Notes: a model not told the origin generated them from the sequence alone. A DNA stretch of 10,277 bases from Glomus cerebriforme (GCA_003550305.1 QKYT01000079.1:139358-149634); one strand, 5' to 3'; shown: positions 1-7,780, numbered from the stretch's first letter. Numbers and translations are program-made.

Positions 1-445
1 TGATAATTGATATAAACTAATATTTTATTTCATTTGGTAGAAACTCTACAAATTGATGTTTCACAATGATGATTTTTATCATTTAAAAAAAAAAAATTTA
101 AACAATAATTTTAAGTGCATATAGATATTTTGATTTAGTCAGATTTTTTAAAGTTCTTCTGCTTTATCATCTGATGTAATGAATCCATTCTTTTCCAATT
201 TAAAAAGGGTATGATTATTGTATAATATATTTCCATGCAAGGCATTTTATATGTAACGGAATTGTTAATTTACCTGACTTGAACTTCCATAATTTTTTTT
301 TTTTGTTGCAAAAGAAATAATTTTTTTTGGATAGAAGAAATAAAAATAAAAAAAGTATTGAAATAAATATAAACCTTCAATTGTAAATTTTATAATCAGG
401 ATACTTGTAACAATTATAACTTGTCGCAAAATATGATGTAAGGTT

Positions 446-462
446 CAGGGCAAGTTTCCCTG
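446..462. repeat. short GC-rich inverted repeat
   Basis: CAGGG at 446-450 and CCCTG at 458-462 form perfect 5-bp arms around a 7-base centre; the core is GGGCAAGTTTCCC (448-460). It stands out as a GC-rich island in a very AT-rich flank. It resembles a damaged copy of a GGGCAAATTTGCCC-type palindrome, which I associate from memory with repeats in arbuscular mycorrhizal fungi. No function is evident. Confidence 0.35.
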
Positions 463-667
463 GTAATGTTAATATTGGTAAATGTAAATATTCCAGCTGA
501 AAAAACTAAATATTGTAAATTACAGTAACTAAAAATTGAATTTTATTCAGTCATAACATAATTCAAGATTTAATAAATTAATAATGTTTAATTTATTATT
601 GTAAAGATAGGTAAGAGTAATTTCTTATAACCACTCTAAAGTAGTTTATCAAATTTTCACCTGTCCG

Positions 668-701
668 TTTGTAAATATTTGTATATATATTTACAAATAT
701 T
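668..701. repeat. AT-rich hairpin
   Basis: TTTGTAAATAT (668-678) pairs with ATATTTACAAA (687-697). An alternative register pairs AATATTTGTA (674-683) with TACAAATATT (692-701). Such palindromes arise readily in AT-rich DNA, so it is recorded only as visible structure. Confidence 0.35.
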
Positions 702-1103
702 AATATTTAGTGAAATAAAATATTTAAGATTTCAATAAACAAAATAAAAGCTACACTAAAATGATTCTTGAAATAGTATAAATGAGAATATTTTTATTTC
801 TGTGTTTTAACTATAACATCAATCTTGGTATTATCTAGTCTGTGGTAAAAAGAATAAATAAATACTGAAAGTAAATATAATATTACTAATTTTAATGATT
901 ATAAAATCATTTAAAATTTACCTTGAGAATTAATATTAAATTAATAGATTCTATAAAATCTATAGATATAAAAAGATATTATAAAATGATATTATATTTA
1001 TTAATATATATTAACTAAAAAAAAAAAAATTAAATAAAGCAAATTAATTTCTTGAATGGTAGTTAAACTACAAACTACTTAACTTTTTTTAGTTAGCCGA
1101 TAT

Positions 1104-1129
1104 CAATTTGAATAATCAATTTGAATAAT
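1104..1129. repeat. 13-bp tandem duplication
   Basis: CAATTTGAATAAT occurs twice head to tail (1104-1116 and 1117-1129) without mismatch, consistent with recent replication slippage. Confidence 0.8.
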
Positions 1130-1619
1130 CTCTCAGAATAATTTCTTCATATGAATTACTAAAAATGATTTTGATTTTTCGCTCATTATCGTAATGCAGT
1201 TAAAAGTTACACTGCAATACTACTGCAACGCATTTTGTAAAACACATTTCTTAAATACAAATATTTTAATTATTAATCTATTATTCACTTTATTATCAAA
1301 TATGAGTATTATGTTATTATGTGATATAGTGAATTTCTTTGATGATAGAAGAATTTATTCAAATAAAGAAAATAAAGTAAAATAAATCGTCCAATTTTCA
1401 TTTCTGGTAGTTTTTTTTCGCCTAAATAAATAAATTATGCTATAATCGATAGCAATTGTTTTGATGATTAGAAAATGACTATGGAATAGTATGAGACTAC
1501 GAGTTATCCAATAGATTATCCGATTATCCAGTCGAAATAATTCACAAAATTTAAAAAATTATTTTATTTATTAATAAAAACATTCTTTAATTACATTTAA
1601 TAAAAAAAAAAAATAATAA

Positions 1620-2340
1620 AATCTAATATTGCTACTCTATTTGTACCATTTTGTTATATTTTTCTTGTATTATTTCATTATTCTTTCTATTTTATTTCTG
1701 CTATTATTGTTTATTTTTCATATATTATATTTTTTATATCATTATTCCTTTTCTATTTCTGCTACCTTATTACATCTTTTATTCCCAACTTTTTTCCACA
1801 ATTAAGTGATTGGCATCTTTTTTCTAAGCCACTATACCTTTCTTTATTGTTTATATGTATTTTTTTCAAATTTTTCTTTCGATCTTGTCCCTTCTTTGAC
1901 TTTGTCTTCTTTTCGGAAATTCCTGTTGATTTCTTCTTTATCTGTTACCCATTTCTTTTATTATTCTGTTAAAGTTCAACAATTTATTATATTTCTTGTT
2001 GTCCTTTTAATCATTTATCAGATAGCAAATATTTTCTCTTGCTTAATTTGACTTGTTATCTGTCTTTTTTCTTACATTTTCTTTTATTTCTTCTTTCTCT
2101 TTCTGCATATTTTCTGTTATCTTGAGCTTATCATCTTTTATTTATTTGTTGTATTATTTTTTTACCCTGTTTTTAAGGGTTGATTTTTCAGTTTCAACAT
2201 GCTGAAATGGGTTAATTATCTTGGATACTTCTTTCTTAAAGTTGTTTCTTAAAGTTGTTGTATATTTCTTATTAATCTTGAAGTAGTATATCTTCTTTTT
2301 CTTTTATTTTTTTTGCTGTTTGTTGGTATCTCCCCATCAA
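1620..2340 (+). repeat. Pyrimidine-rich outer arm block, left
   Basis: The plus strand is dominated by T and C in irregular TTTCTTT, TTTCTGC and TTATTT words. The mirror-image block at about 9295-10020 is purine-rich on plus, so both arms are pyrimidine-rich reading inward. Local matches support common ancestry: TCTATTTTATTTCTGCTA here against TCTATGTTATTTCTACTA in the right arm read inward, and a shared ATACCTTTCTTT start followed by CAAATTT. An 81-codon open frame at 1806-2051 encodes an almost purely hydrophobic peptide and is best explained by composition. Confidence 0.55.
2232..2257 (+). repeat. 13-bp tandem duplication in outer left arm
   Basis: TTTCTTAAAGTTG occurs twice head to tail at 2232-2244 and 2245-2257 without mismatch. 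No matching duplication is seen in the right arm, so it probably arose after the arms separated. Confidence 0.75.
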
Positions 2341-2449
2341 TGATCTTCAATATTGCTTCATAAATATAATACAAATATTAGGAAATGAAAAGGGAATTCT
2401 AATCTAAACCAAACCGCAGATAGGAGATATTCGACTATCTAACCGGTCT

Positions 2450-2493
2450 TTCCTTGCCTGATACGAGGAAGCCTCTATATACAGTATAAGGAA
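2450..2493 (+). repeat. Subterminal repeat, left copy 1
   Basis: A 44-bp word starting TTCCTTGCCTGATACGAGG and ending CAGTATAAGGAA is repeated exactly at 2564-2607. It contains GAGG-AAG-CCTC (5-bp-class inverted arms) and TATAC-A-GTATA, both symmetric sites. Upstream of each copy lies a related CAGATAGGA word. Related copies occur in the right arm in inverted orientation. Subterminal repeats of this type are commonly transposase-binding sites; that role is inferred here. Confidence 0.85.
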
Positions 2494-2563
2494 GAGAAGA
2501 GGAAGTTTAAAGGAATTTAAAAAGAAATTAAACCAGCTCAGATAGGAAATACCTGGCTGGACC

Positions 2564-2607
2564 TTCCTTGCCTGATACGAGGAAGCCTCTATATACAGTA
2601 TAAGGAA
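2564..2607 (+). repeat. Subterminal repeat, left copy 2
   Basis: This is identical over 44 bases to 2450-2493 and lies 114 bases further in. The sequence between the copies is only partly related (AGATAGGAAATACCTGGCTGG here against AGATAGGAGATATTCGAC upstream of copy 1), so the repeat unit is larger than 44 bp but interrupted by small gaps. Confidence 0.85.
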
Positions 2608-3079
2608 AGATAAAGAAGGATTTTAAAGGGATAGTTTATTTTTAAAAAGGTTATAGAGAGAAAATAAAATTATAGAGAGAAAAGAGTTTAAAGGGAAAAT
2701 TAAGTAAATTTAGTTTTTTAGATTTAGAGAAAAAAAAAACTTTTTTTTAAAAAAAATGGATGGTATATATAAATTTTTTTTTTTTTTTTACATTTGTAAA
2801 ATTTACAAAGGATGTGTCATTACAACTAATTATGTAGTTTTATTATTAATTATGTAATGTATTACTTAATTTAGATTTATTTTTCATTTTTTATTACCAT
2901 TTTTAATCGTGGGCTAATGTGCTAGTCAAGTAAAGTATAATTGTACATGAGTCACAATCCATATTTTTTACATGTTGCATATTAGTCATAATTATTATTA
3001 TTTTTTTTATTTAATATTATAAGATACTAGATCTCACATAGCGTGATAAGTCACTTATAATTGCATATATTGCGTATGT

Positions 3080-3280
3080 ATGATAAAATTATCTAATGAT
3101 CTGTTAAATGATTCATTTTATATTTTGCGTAACAATCAATATTATAAAGTATATTCCGGATTAGACTATGTAAGATATGCTCAAATAAACACAAAATTAA
3201 ATGGGACGCAAAAGCATAGATCAACTGTTAAAGAATTATATCAAATATTAAATAAATGGAATAATAAAATTATTTATTGA
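3080..3280 (+). CDS. Doubtful 66-residue ORF just inside the left arm
   Basis: An ATG-initiated frame of 66 codons ends at TGA 3278-3280. The predicted peptide is polar and basic with many Asn, Tyr and Lys residues (for example YKVYSGLDYVRYAQ and STVKELYQILNKWNNK). It has no signal peptide or membrane segment, and I recognise no family. Composition is more protein-like than the hydrophobic chance ORFs elsewhere in the window. Even so, one frame of this length is about what chance gives in 10 kb at this AT content. It begins roughly 35 bases inside the inner limit of the left arm, where a first exon of an element gene could lie, but no good donor or partner exon was identified. Treat it as hypothetical. 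Confidence 0.22.
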   Translation: MIKLSNDLLNDSFYILRNNQYYKVYSGLDYVRYAQINTKLNGTQKHRSTVKELYQILNKWNNKIIY

Positions 3281-3299
3281 TAAAAAGATATTGGTATTT

Positions 3300-4240
3300 A
3301 TTTTCAATAGAAGAATATGAAAACATTAGAAAAAACAAGTTAAAGTGAAAATAAGACTAAAAATTATAAATCTCATTCTCAGATAATATATTATATTTGA
3401 CTTTTAAATTTCAAAAATCTTATAGAACCAACAAATTCTTCAGATTTATCATCCTTTTAATTAAATTCAGGTAATGTTCAATTTAGTTAAAATAAAATTA
3501 TTTTATTTACAACAAATAATTTATTATCCATTTTGTATTTCTATAGATGTCAGAGAAACTTTTGTATACACTTGTTTTTTTTTTAACTTTTACTATCTAA
3601 CTTGTAGATTTACAAAACTATAATAAAAAATATAATAATTTTATTTATGCTTTTAATAAGCAGGTTTGTTTCAAATTTTATAATTAAAATAGTTAAAATA
3701 GTTAAAAAAAAAGGCAATCTGAATCTTTTTTTGCAAATTCACATGGTAAAAATTTAATGCTAAAAAATTTTAAAAATTTTGGATGATGCCTATTTATATA
3801 AATAGCTTCAGAATGTGCTTCATGTTGAAAATTCACTAATAGTTTATAAATTACTGTTAAATTCATATTCTTCCTTAATTTGTTTTTTTTTAATTCTGTT
3901 TGAATATCAAATTATTCTGCCATTGAAATAAAATATGATTATTAACAAAGATGGTAAAATTTTAACTTATAAAACTAACAATAATTATAGCATGATAAAA
4001 TTATTATATAACCTTCTATTTTTTAGACAAAAAGGGCAAGAAAAAAATTAAAAATGAAATAATTCTCTGTAATGCTATTGCATTTCTTGTATTTTTTTTC
4101 AGTCAAAAAATTCAATTCTTTTTATTTATAATTTTATTTGATATTAATTTTTTTTTAAATATGAGAGCAAATTTTCACCTTATTATAAGTTTGAAAAATT
4201 TGAGAGCACTTATGCTTTTTAAGCGGTAACATAAACTAGA
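3300..4240. other. Interior of element with no recognisable gene
   Basis: This is AT-rich sequence with frequent stops in all frames and many A and T runs. No domain, splice-bounded exon or repeat could be recognised beyond short slippage motifs (for example AATAGTTAAAATAGTTAAAA near 3688-3706). It may be decayed non-coding DNA of the element, or internal sequence of the retroelement whose LTR lies to its right. Confidence 0.5.
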
Positions 4241-4316
4241 TAGGTGGGAAATCAGGTAATATGATCAACACTTCATTGAATAATCAGCCTCACATGACAG
4301 TATTACCACCAATTTT

Positions 4317-4757
4317 TGTATTACTGTGGAGTGATAACAGAAATAAAATACATTATGAATAGAATAGAATTCAATAAAATCAAACAATAAAATTAAAGAT
4401 GTATAAAGTGGACAAGGATCAATACATTTATTATATAATCGAAAGAAATACAATGAAATAATACTGCCTCTTTAAGTGCTCTGTGTTATCAGTTTATTTC
4501 TAAGACTATTTAAAAACTATTTTTCACACTCTCTGTCTCTGTCTCTTTACTCTCCCAACCTTTCCTTTATATATTGTTCAAATTCCTGAGCTGGTTCGTC
4601 CTCTAGGTGATTCGTCCTTAGATGTTTTAGTCACAAGTGTCCAAGGTATGATACGTCCTCTAAACGATTCGTCTAGTGGATGATTTGTCCATTCTAAGCC
4701 ACAAGCCACACGATTATCCTGAATTCTGCTATACTAAATAAACTATCATTATTTACA
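4317..4757 (-). mobile_element. LTR-like retrotransposon remnant, minus orientation
   Basis: Read on the minus strand the segment has LTR architecture: TGTA start (complement of TACA at 4754-4757), a TATATAAAGG box (complement of 4564-4573) and AATAAA signals (complements of 4493-4498 and 4427-4432) about 65 and 130 bases downstream. It ends with TACA (complement of 4317-4320). Five bases past that end lies TGGTGGTAATACTG, a candidate tRNA primer-binding site. If so, this is a 5' LTR with a stub of internal sequence rather than a solo LTR, and flanking 5-bp duplications would not be expected; none was seen. No gag or pol could be found. The limits are tentative; the promoter and polyadenylation layout is the strongest evidence. 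Confidence 0.45.
4593..4690. repeat. Cluster of five CGTCC-type motifs in the LTR
   Basis: Five related words occur within 98 bases: GGTTCGTCCTCT (4593), TGATTCGTCCTT (4608), TGATACGTCCTCT (4649), CGATTCGTCTAG (4665) and TGATTTGTCC (4681). In the LTR orientation these read GGACGAATCA and lie 20-120 bases upstream of the TATA box, the position expected of promoter elements. The role as regulator-binding sites is inferred. I associate similar GATTCGTCC arrays with transposable elements of arbuscular mycorrhizal fungi, from memory. Confidence 0.6.
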
Positions 4758-4818
4758 TAAAGCGATTATCTTATCATTTTATATGGCCACTTTTTTTTTA
4801 GCAATTGTCTCTATTTCA

Positions 4819-5348
4819 ATGGAAGAAAACTATCAGAAAATTTATGAATGTAATTCAGTTTCTGAGTCTTCTGAGCTTTCCAAAAATATATTCACTTATA
4901 TAGGATAACACTTACTTCCCTGAAGAAGATTTTATTTCTGCAATTAGAATATATGCGAAATAACAAGATTTTCAAGTTCATTTGAAAGAACTGAGAAGAA
5001 TAAATATGTAAAAAAATAATCATTTACAGTAGAGAAGGTTTTCCTGATAAATATTTAAATAGTTCAAATAAAAGAAACTGGACTTTGTAATTATCTATTT
5101 ACAGTCTGTGCCTCCCTTAATTCAAGTAATATCCTTTGGTACTTAATTCTGAACATAACTATTCCATGGTTTAAGAAAATCTCACCAATTTATATTTTAA
5201 GAATGAATAATTCCATTTGAAGTCCAAGAAAAAATTTTTCTTCTTTGCCATGATTGAAGAAAATATATTGAAGCTATTAGGAAATGAAAAGCAGTATTAT
5301 TATAGTTACTTTGATCAAAAAGATATAATTGAAACAATAATACAATAG
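4819..5348 (+). pseudogene. FAR1-like DNA-binding domain gene, N-terminal remnant of a MULE transposase
   Basis: A possible ATG at 4819 opens a frame (MEENYQKIYE...) that stops at 4909-4911. Coding similarity continues in shifted frames. YFPEEDFISAIRIYAK starts at 4913 and is followed by a stop and QDFQV, matching the start of FAR1-type domains (acidic or aromatic lead, helix, Y-A-K). SREGFPDKYLNSSNKRN is at 5028-5078, CNYLFTVCASL from 5086 with two Cys, and EHNYS at 5151-5165, where the family has a zinc-binding H-N-H. Next comes a helix-like EVQEKIFLLCHD segment, typical of the linker after the FAR1 domain in fungal transposases. The last frame ends at TAG 5346-5348. At least two frameshifts and several stops disable it. 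The MULE catalytic domain expected downstream is absent. Family assignment is by recalled pattern. Confidence 0.55.
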
Positions 5349-5606
5349 TAATATTTTACTATAATATAATAATAAAATTCATGATAAATAAATAATATAA
5401 TGATCGATAGAACAATATGATAATAAATGTCAGGGGTATTAGTTTGCTTATTTTTTGAGTTAGGGATTAATTTTGCATACCAGCCTTAATAAAAATCCCT
5501 GCGTACAGCTATTAGTAAAAAATTTTTTTGTCCCGACCTCTACATATATATTTTGGGATCTAATAGTTTTTATTTGTAATGCTAATTGCCGTTTTTGTAT
5601 TTGTAG
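5349..5606. other. Gap between the two broken genes
   Basis: This is AT-rich sequence without a supported exon. A slightly GC-richer stretch at about 5430-5560 (TCAGGGGTATTAG, AATCCCTGCGTACAGC, GTCCCGACCTC) could be decayed upstream exon or promoter sequence of the following gene. It ends in a good acceptor, TTTTTGTATTTGTAG (5592-5606). The MULE catalytic core that should follow a FAR1 domain is not recognisable here. Confidence 0.5.
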
Positions 5607-7778
5607 CTTTTTGGAATAATACAAACAAGCATCCCTCAAAGGATTTTTAGAGTTTTAAGCTGGTGATTTAGATATTTCGACAATGGAACACAATATTATA
5701 GTAAAGAGCTAAATACCATGAGTAAATATTACGCTGAAACTTCTGAGTTTGGAAAGTTAGTGCGAAAGTGAAAAAAGGATTTCAAGGTAGATGTACATAT
5801 TTTATTTAATCATTTTGAAATGCTGTGAACTTATTTTGTGGTGATTTAACAGACCGCTTCACAAATTGTTGTATTTGCATAAACTATCTTGTGAATTGTG
5901 AATTCGCAAGAGAATGATTGCGTGTTTGTTCGTTATAGATTTCAGATTGCATATTCGCATAGACTACCTTATAGATTGTAAATTCGCAAGAGAATGACTG
6001 CATGTTTATCTATGGTTATTCTCAAAGTACTACTTAATTTATCTTGCAATACTGCTATTTAAACTGTACTTGATTAATTTTGTATCTTGCTTTTTCCTTT
6101 TCCTACATTAAGGATGACAAAAATAGCAAGATTGTAAAGCTTTTCTGGAATATGGAACAAGTTGTCATAGAGTCTGAGTTAGTTAATAAGAAATCAAAAT
6201 TGCAATAGGTAAATTTTTTACAAGAACTTTTCTTTAGAGTGATACTTTATTTTGTTTTTAGAAAGAAGGGATCTTGGAGTTCGAAAGAACAGGTCTGCGC
6301 CATCTTTAAGAGACTTCATCAGCTATCCAAAAAAAAAAACAAATTTCAAGCTACACATCTTATGAGCGAAGTACTTCAAAGTTATCAACATAAACAAAAA
6401 AGATGAGTCACCTACAGACTTCAAGAATAATTGCATTAAAACTGATTTATGCTTATTTTTAGGGAGAATCTTCGACTAAGATAGTTCTTAGGGATAAAAG
6501 AAGAGTAAGTTATATCAAACCAGAGATGGATTCTGATTCTTACAAAGAGAAGAAACTGAAGAAGCCTAAGAGAGTAGTAATGCCCATTTGAAATTAGCAG
6601 AATCTCCTGTACCTAGAACCCCACCGCAAGCTCCATGTGATTTAACTTCATTAGAAATCTCCTAATAAGCGACCATTAAATAAAGAGAAATTCAACAGTA
6701 AGTCTTATTTTTCTATCATAATGAACGAGAGCGAGGCATTCTAATAATATCCTGCCTCACAAATTCCTTCAGATACACTGAAGATATATCTGTGATATGT
6801 GTGTTTGATGTAACAATCTTGGAATTGACTTTAAAAATCAGCGCGGAGCTTTCCAATAAACTATCTTCTGTACGTGACACCAACCCTAAAGTATGGATAT
6901 CCAATTTAGAAAAATATACAGAAACTGCTGTCTTAGTTAAAATTCTAGTGAACTCTTTCAATTACATTGCGAAAAGTATTTCTTGACTTGTAAGTAGATA
7001 TTAGTATCATATTGTTAATCAAAGTAAAAAATTGACAACGGCTTCTTTTTAGTTATAATCTCATTGATAGAAATCCTTTTATGAGCTGAAAAAATAGGGG
7101 AACGCAAATTTATTACCAATCAAATTTTATCGATCTTTAAATATTATGAATTAACATTTTTGAATCTGGACTTCGATTGGATAGAAAGTCACGCACAATC
7201 TACAAAAAATAATGAAATTTGTCACCAACTCTGATATTGTTAAAGTAGATTCAAAAGCAATATGAAACTCTGACGGCTTAGAAATATAGCACATGAGAGA
7301 CCATCCAATACAACTAACGTACATACTGTGGGTGTGACACAAAAAAATACTGAGAATGGATGTATTAAAATTTGATTGGAGTATTAAACTTGCAACCAAA
7401 ATTCTGTACTCAGGTTATTGGTAAATAATATACATAATTTTATGTGATTGAACTTTTTTGATTTTTATATTTTCTGCTTCTTTAGGCACCCGAATGACCC
7501 TCTGTTCCCTAAACATGCTGACTGATGGATGATTCTTTCTGCAGAACTCGCTACTGCTTCAATCCTTTTAGCTTTTATGGTCGGTATCAGTACAAGGCTG
7601 TCCTTCGGATGATCTATATATGTCTATTGGATGTTTTTATATTCCAAAAATATTTATATGGTAATATTTTTTTTCATAGGACGAGATAACAAAGCAGGAA
7701 GAGCTAATGGGAGAAATCAATAGATCTGTACTTCGATCAAGAGAAGTGACAGCCCGCCATGTAATAAGGAATGTTTGA
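5607..7778 (+). pseudogene. Broken multi-exon gene of a fungal repetitive family, possible nuclease-like protein
   Basis: Apparent exons are 5607-5786 (YYSKELNTMSKYYAE, KLVRK), 6113-6208 (DDKNSKIVKLFW), 6262-about 6402 (SWSSKEQVCAIFKRLHQL), 6463-6697 (several frames; ESPVPRTPPQ and RPLNKEKF), about 6722-6989 (KISAELSNKL, SNLEKYTETAVLVKILV), 7053-about 7413 (LDFDWIESHAQSTK; later SDGLEI in another frame), 7486-about 7632, and 7680-7778 (Glu-rich DEITKQEELMGEINRSVLRS, ending at TGA 7776-7778). The first two junctions keep phase. The WIE-x-S...K...SDG pattern resembles a large Mucoromycota/Glomeromycotina family I recall, sometimes suggested to have a restriction-endonuclease-like fold; function is unproven. 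In-frame stops, frameshifts and changed splice sites show it is dead. The 5' end is not identified. It may be cargo captured by the element or one of its own genes. Confidence 0.45.
5872..6013 (+). repeat. 80-bp-offset tandem duplication inside an intron
   Basis: 5872-5933 and 5952-6013 are gapless copies over 62 bases with 13 differences; weaker similarity in the preceding bases suggests an original unit near 80 bp. All 13 differences are transitions (C/T or G/A). Several are TG against TA, and others CG against TG or CA. Both copies keep the core AATTCGCAAGAGAATGA. The duplication lies in the putative intron 5787-6112, which makes that intron much longer than its neighbour (53 bp, 6209-6261). 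Confidence 0.85.
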
Positions 7779-7780
7779 TG

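Larger units (their letters stand above)
1..1479. other. AT-rich flank outside the inverted-repeat element; no gene seen
   Basis: No coding region can be supported. All frames are full of stops. The one ORF of more than 60 codons (1194-1385, plus) has low-complexity, Leu/Ile/Asn-rich composition typical of chance ORFs in AT-rich DNA. Small structures present are a GC-rich near-palindrome at 446-462, a hairpin at 668-701 and a 13-bp tandem duplication at 1104-1129. Around 1194-1232 there is a cluster of related words (ATGCAG, CACTGCAA, TACTGCAACG), possibly a remnant of a degenerate short repeat. The stretch is probably intergenic DNA or unrecognisable old transposon sequence. Confidence 0.6.
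2391..2977 (+). repeat. Conserved inner inverted repeat, left copy
   Basis: This segment aligns with the complement of 8583-9142. It opens with AGGGAATTCTAATCTAAACC; the right copy read inward opens with AGGGTGAATTCTAATTTAAACC. At its inner end, 2921-2976 matches the complement of 8584-8639 at 52 of 56 positions, all four differences being transitions. The arm also holds a duplicated 14-bp word, TTATAGAGAGAAAA (2651-2664 and 2670-2683), and long A and T runs near 2730-2790. The sharp loss of similarity outside 2391 makes this either the best-preserved part of a longer terminal repeat or the terminal repeat of a younger nested element. Confidence 0.85.
1480..3045 (+). mobile_element. Left inverted-repeat arm of a large MULE-like element
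   Basis: Read on the plus strand, this arm matches the reverse complement of 8530-10230. The outermost recognisable block is 1523-1544, which matches the complement of 10164-10185 at 19 of 22 positions. The outer part to about 2390 is diverged and pyrimidine-rich. The inner part (2391-2977) is well conserved, and weaker similarity continues to about 3045. Arms of more than 1 kb would be long even for Mutator-like elements, whose terminal inverted repeats are typically around 100-500 bp. The exact outer end is not fixed because no 9-bp target-site duplication could be matched with the other side. The arm could alternatively be two nested repeats of different ages. Confidence 0.65.

Noticed and set aside
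1194..1385. 63-codon plus-strand ORF
   Set aside because: Composition is low-complexity Leu/Ile/Asn, there is no recognised motif, and the length is expected by chance in this AT-rich DNA.
1806..2051. 81-codon plus-strand ORF encoding a hydrophobic peptide
   Set aside because: It lies in a pyrimidine-rich repeat arm, where T/C-rich codons give Phe/Leu/Ser runs. Similar peptides appear on the opposite arm without sequence conservation.
2383..2391. Candidate 9-bp target-site duplication flanking the inner repeat (2383-2391 against 9142-9150)
   Set aside because: AAATGAAAA and TTTACTTCT do not match as direct repeats. They partly match as inverted sequence, which argues the repeat continues outward.
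2376..2392. 17-base word TATTAGGAAATGAAAAG shared exactly with 5275-5291, at the edge of the conserved inner repeat
   Set aside because: Flanks do not match beyond the word, and one such match is plausible by chance for AT-rich sequence of this length. It is not evidence for an attachment site.
4265..4453. 62-codon minus-strand ORF
   Set aside because: It falls across the end of the LTR candidate and its leader, where coding is not expected, and has no recognised motif.
6716..6961. 81-codon minus-strand ORF
   Set aside because: It is antisense to the best-preserved exon of the broken plus-strand gene, which has family-like sequence; this is a shadow.
7151..7399. 82-codon minus-strand ORF
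   Set aside because: It is antisense to the plus-strand exon carrying the WIESHAQST segment; no independent support.
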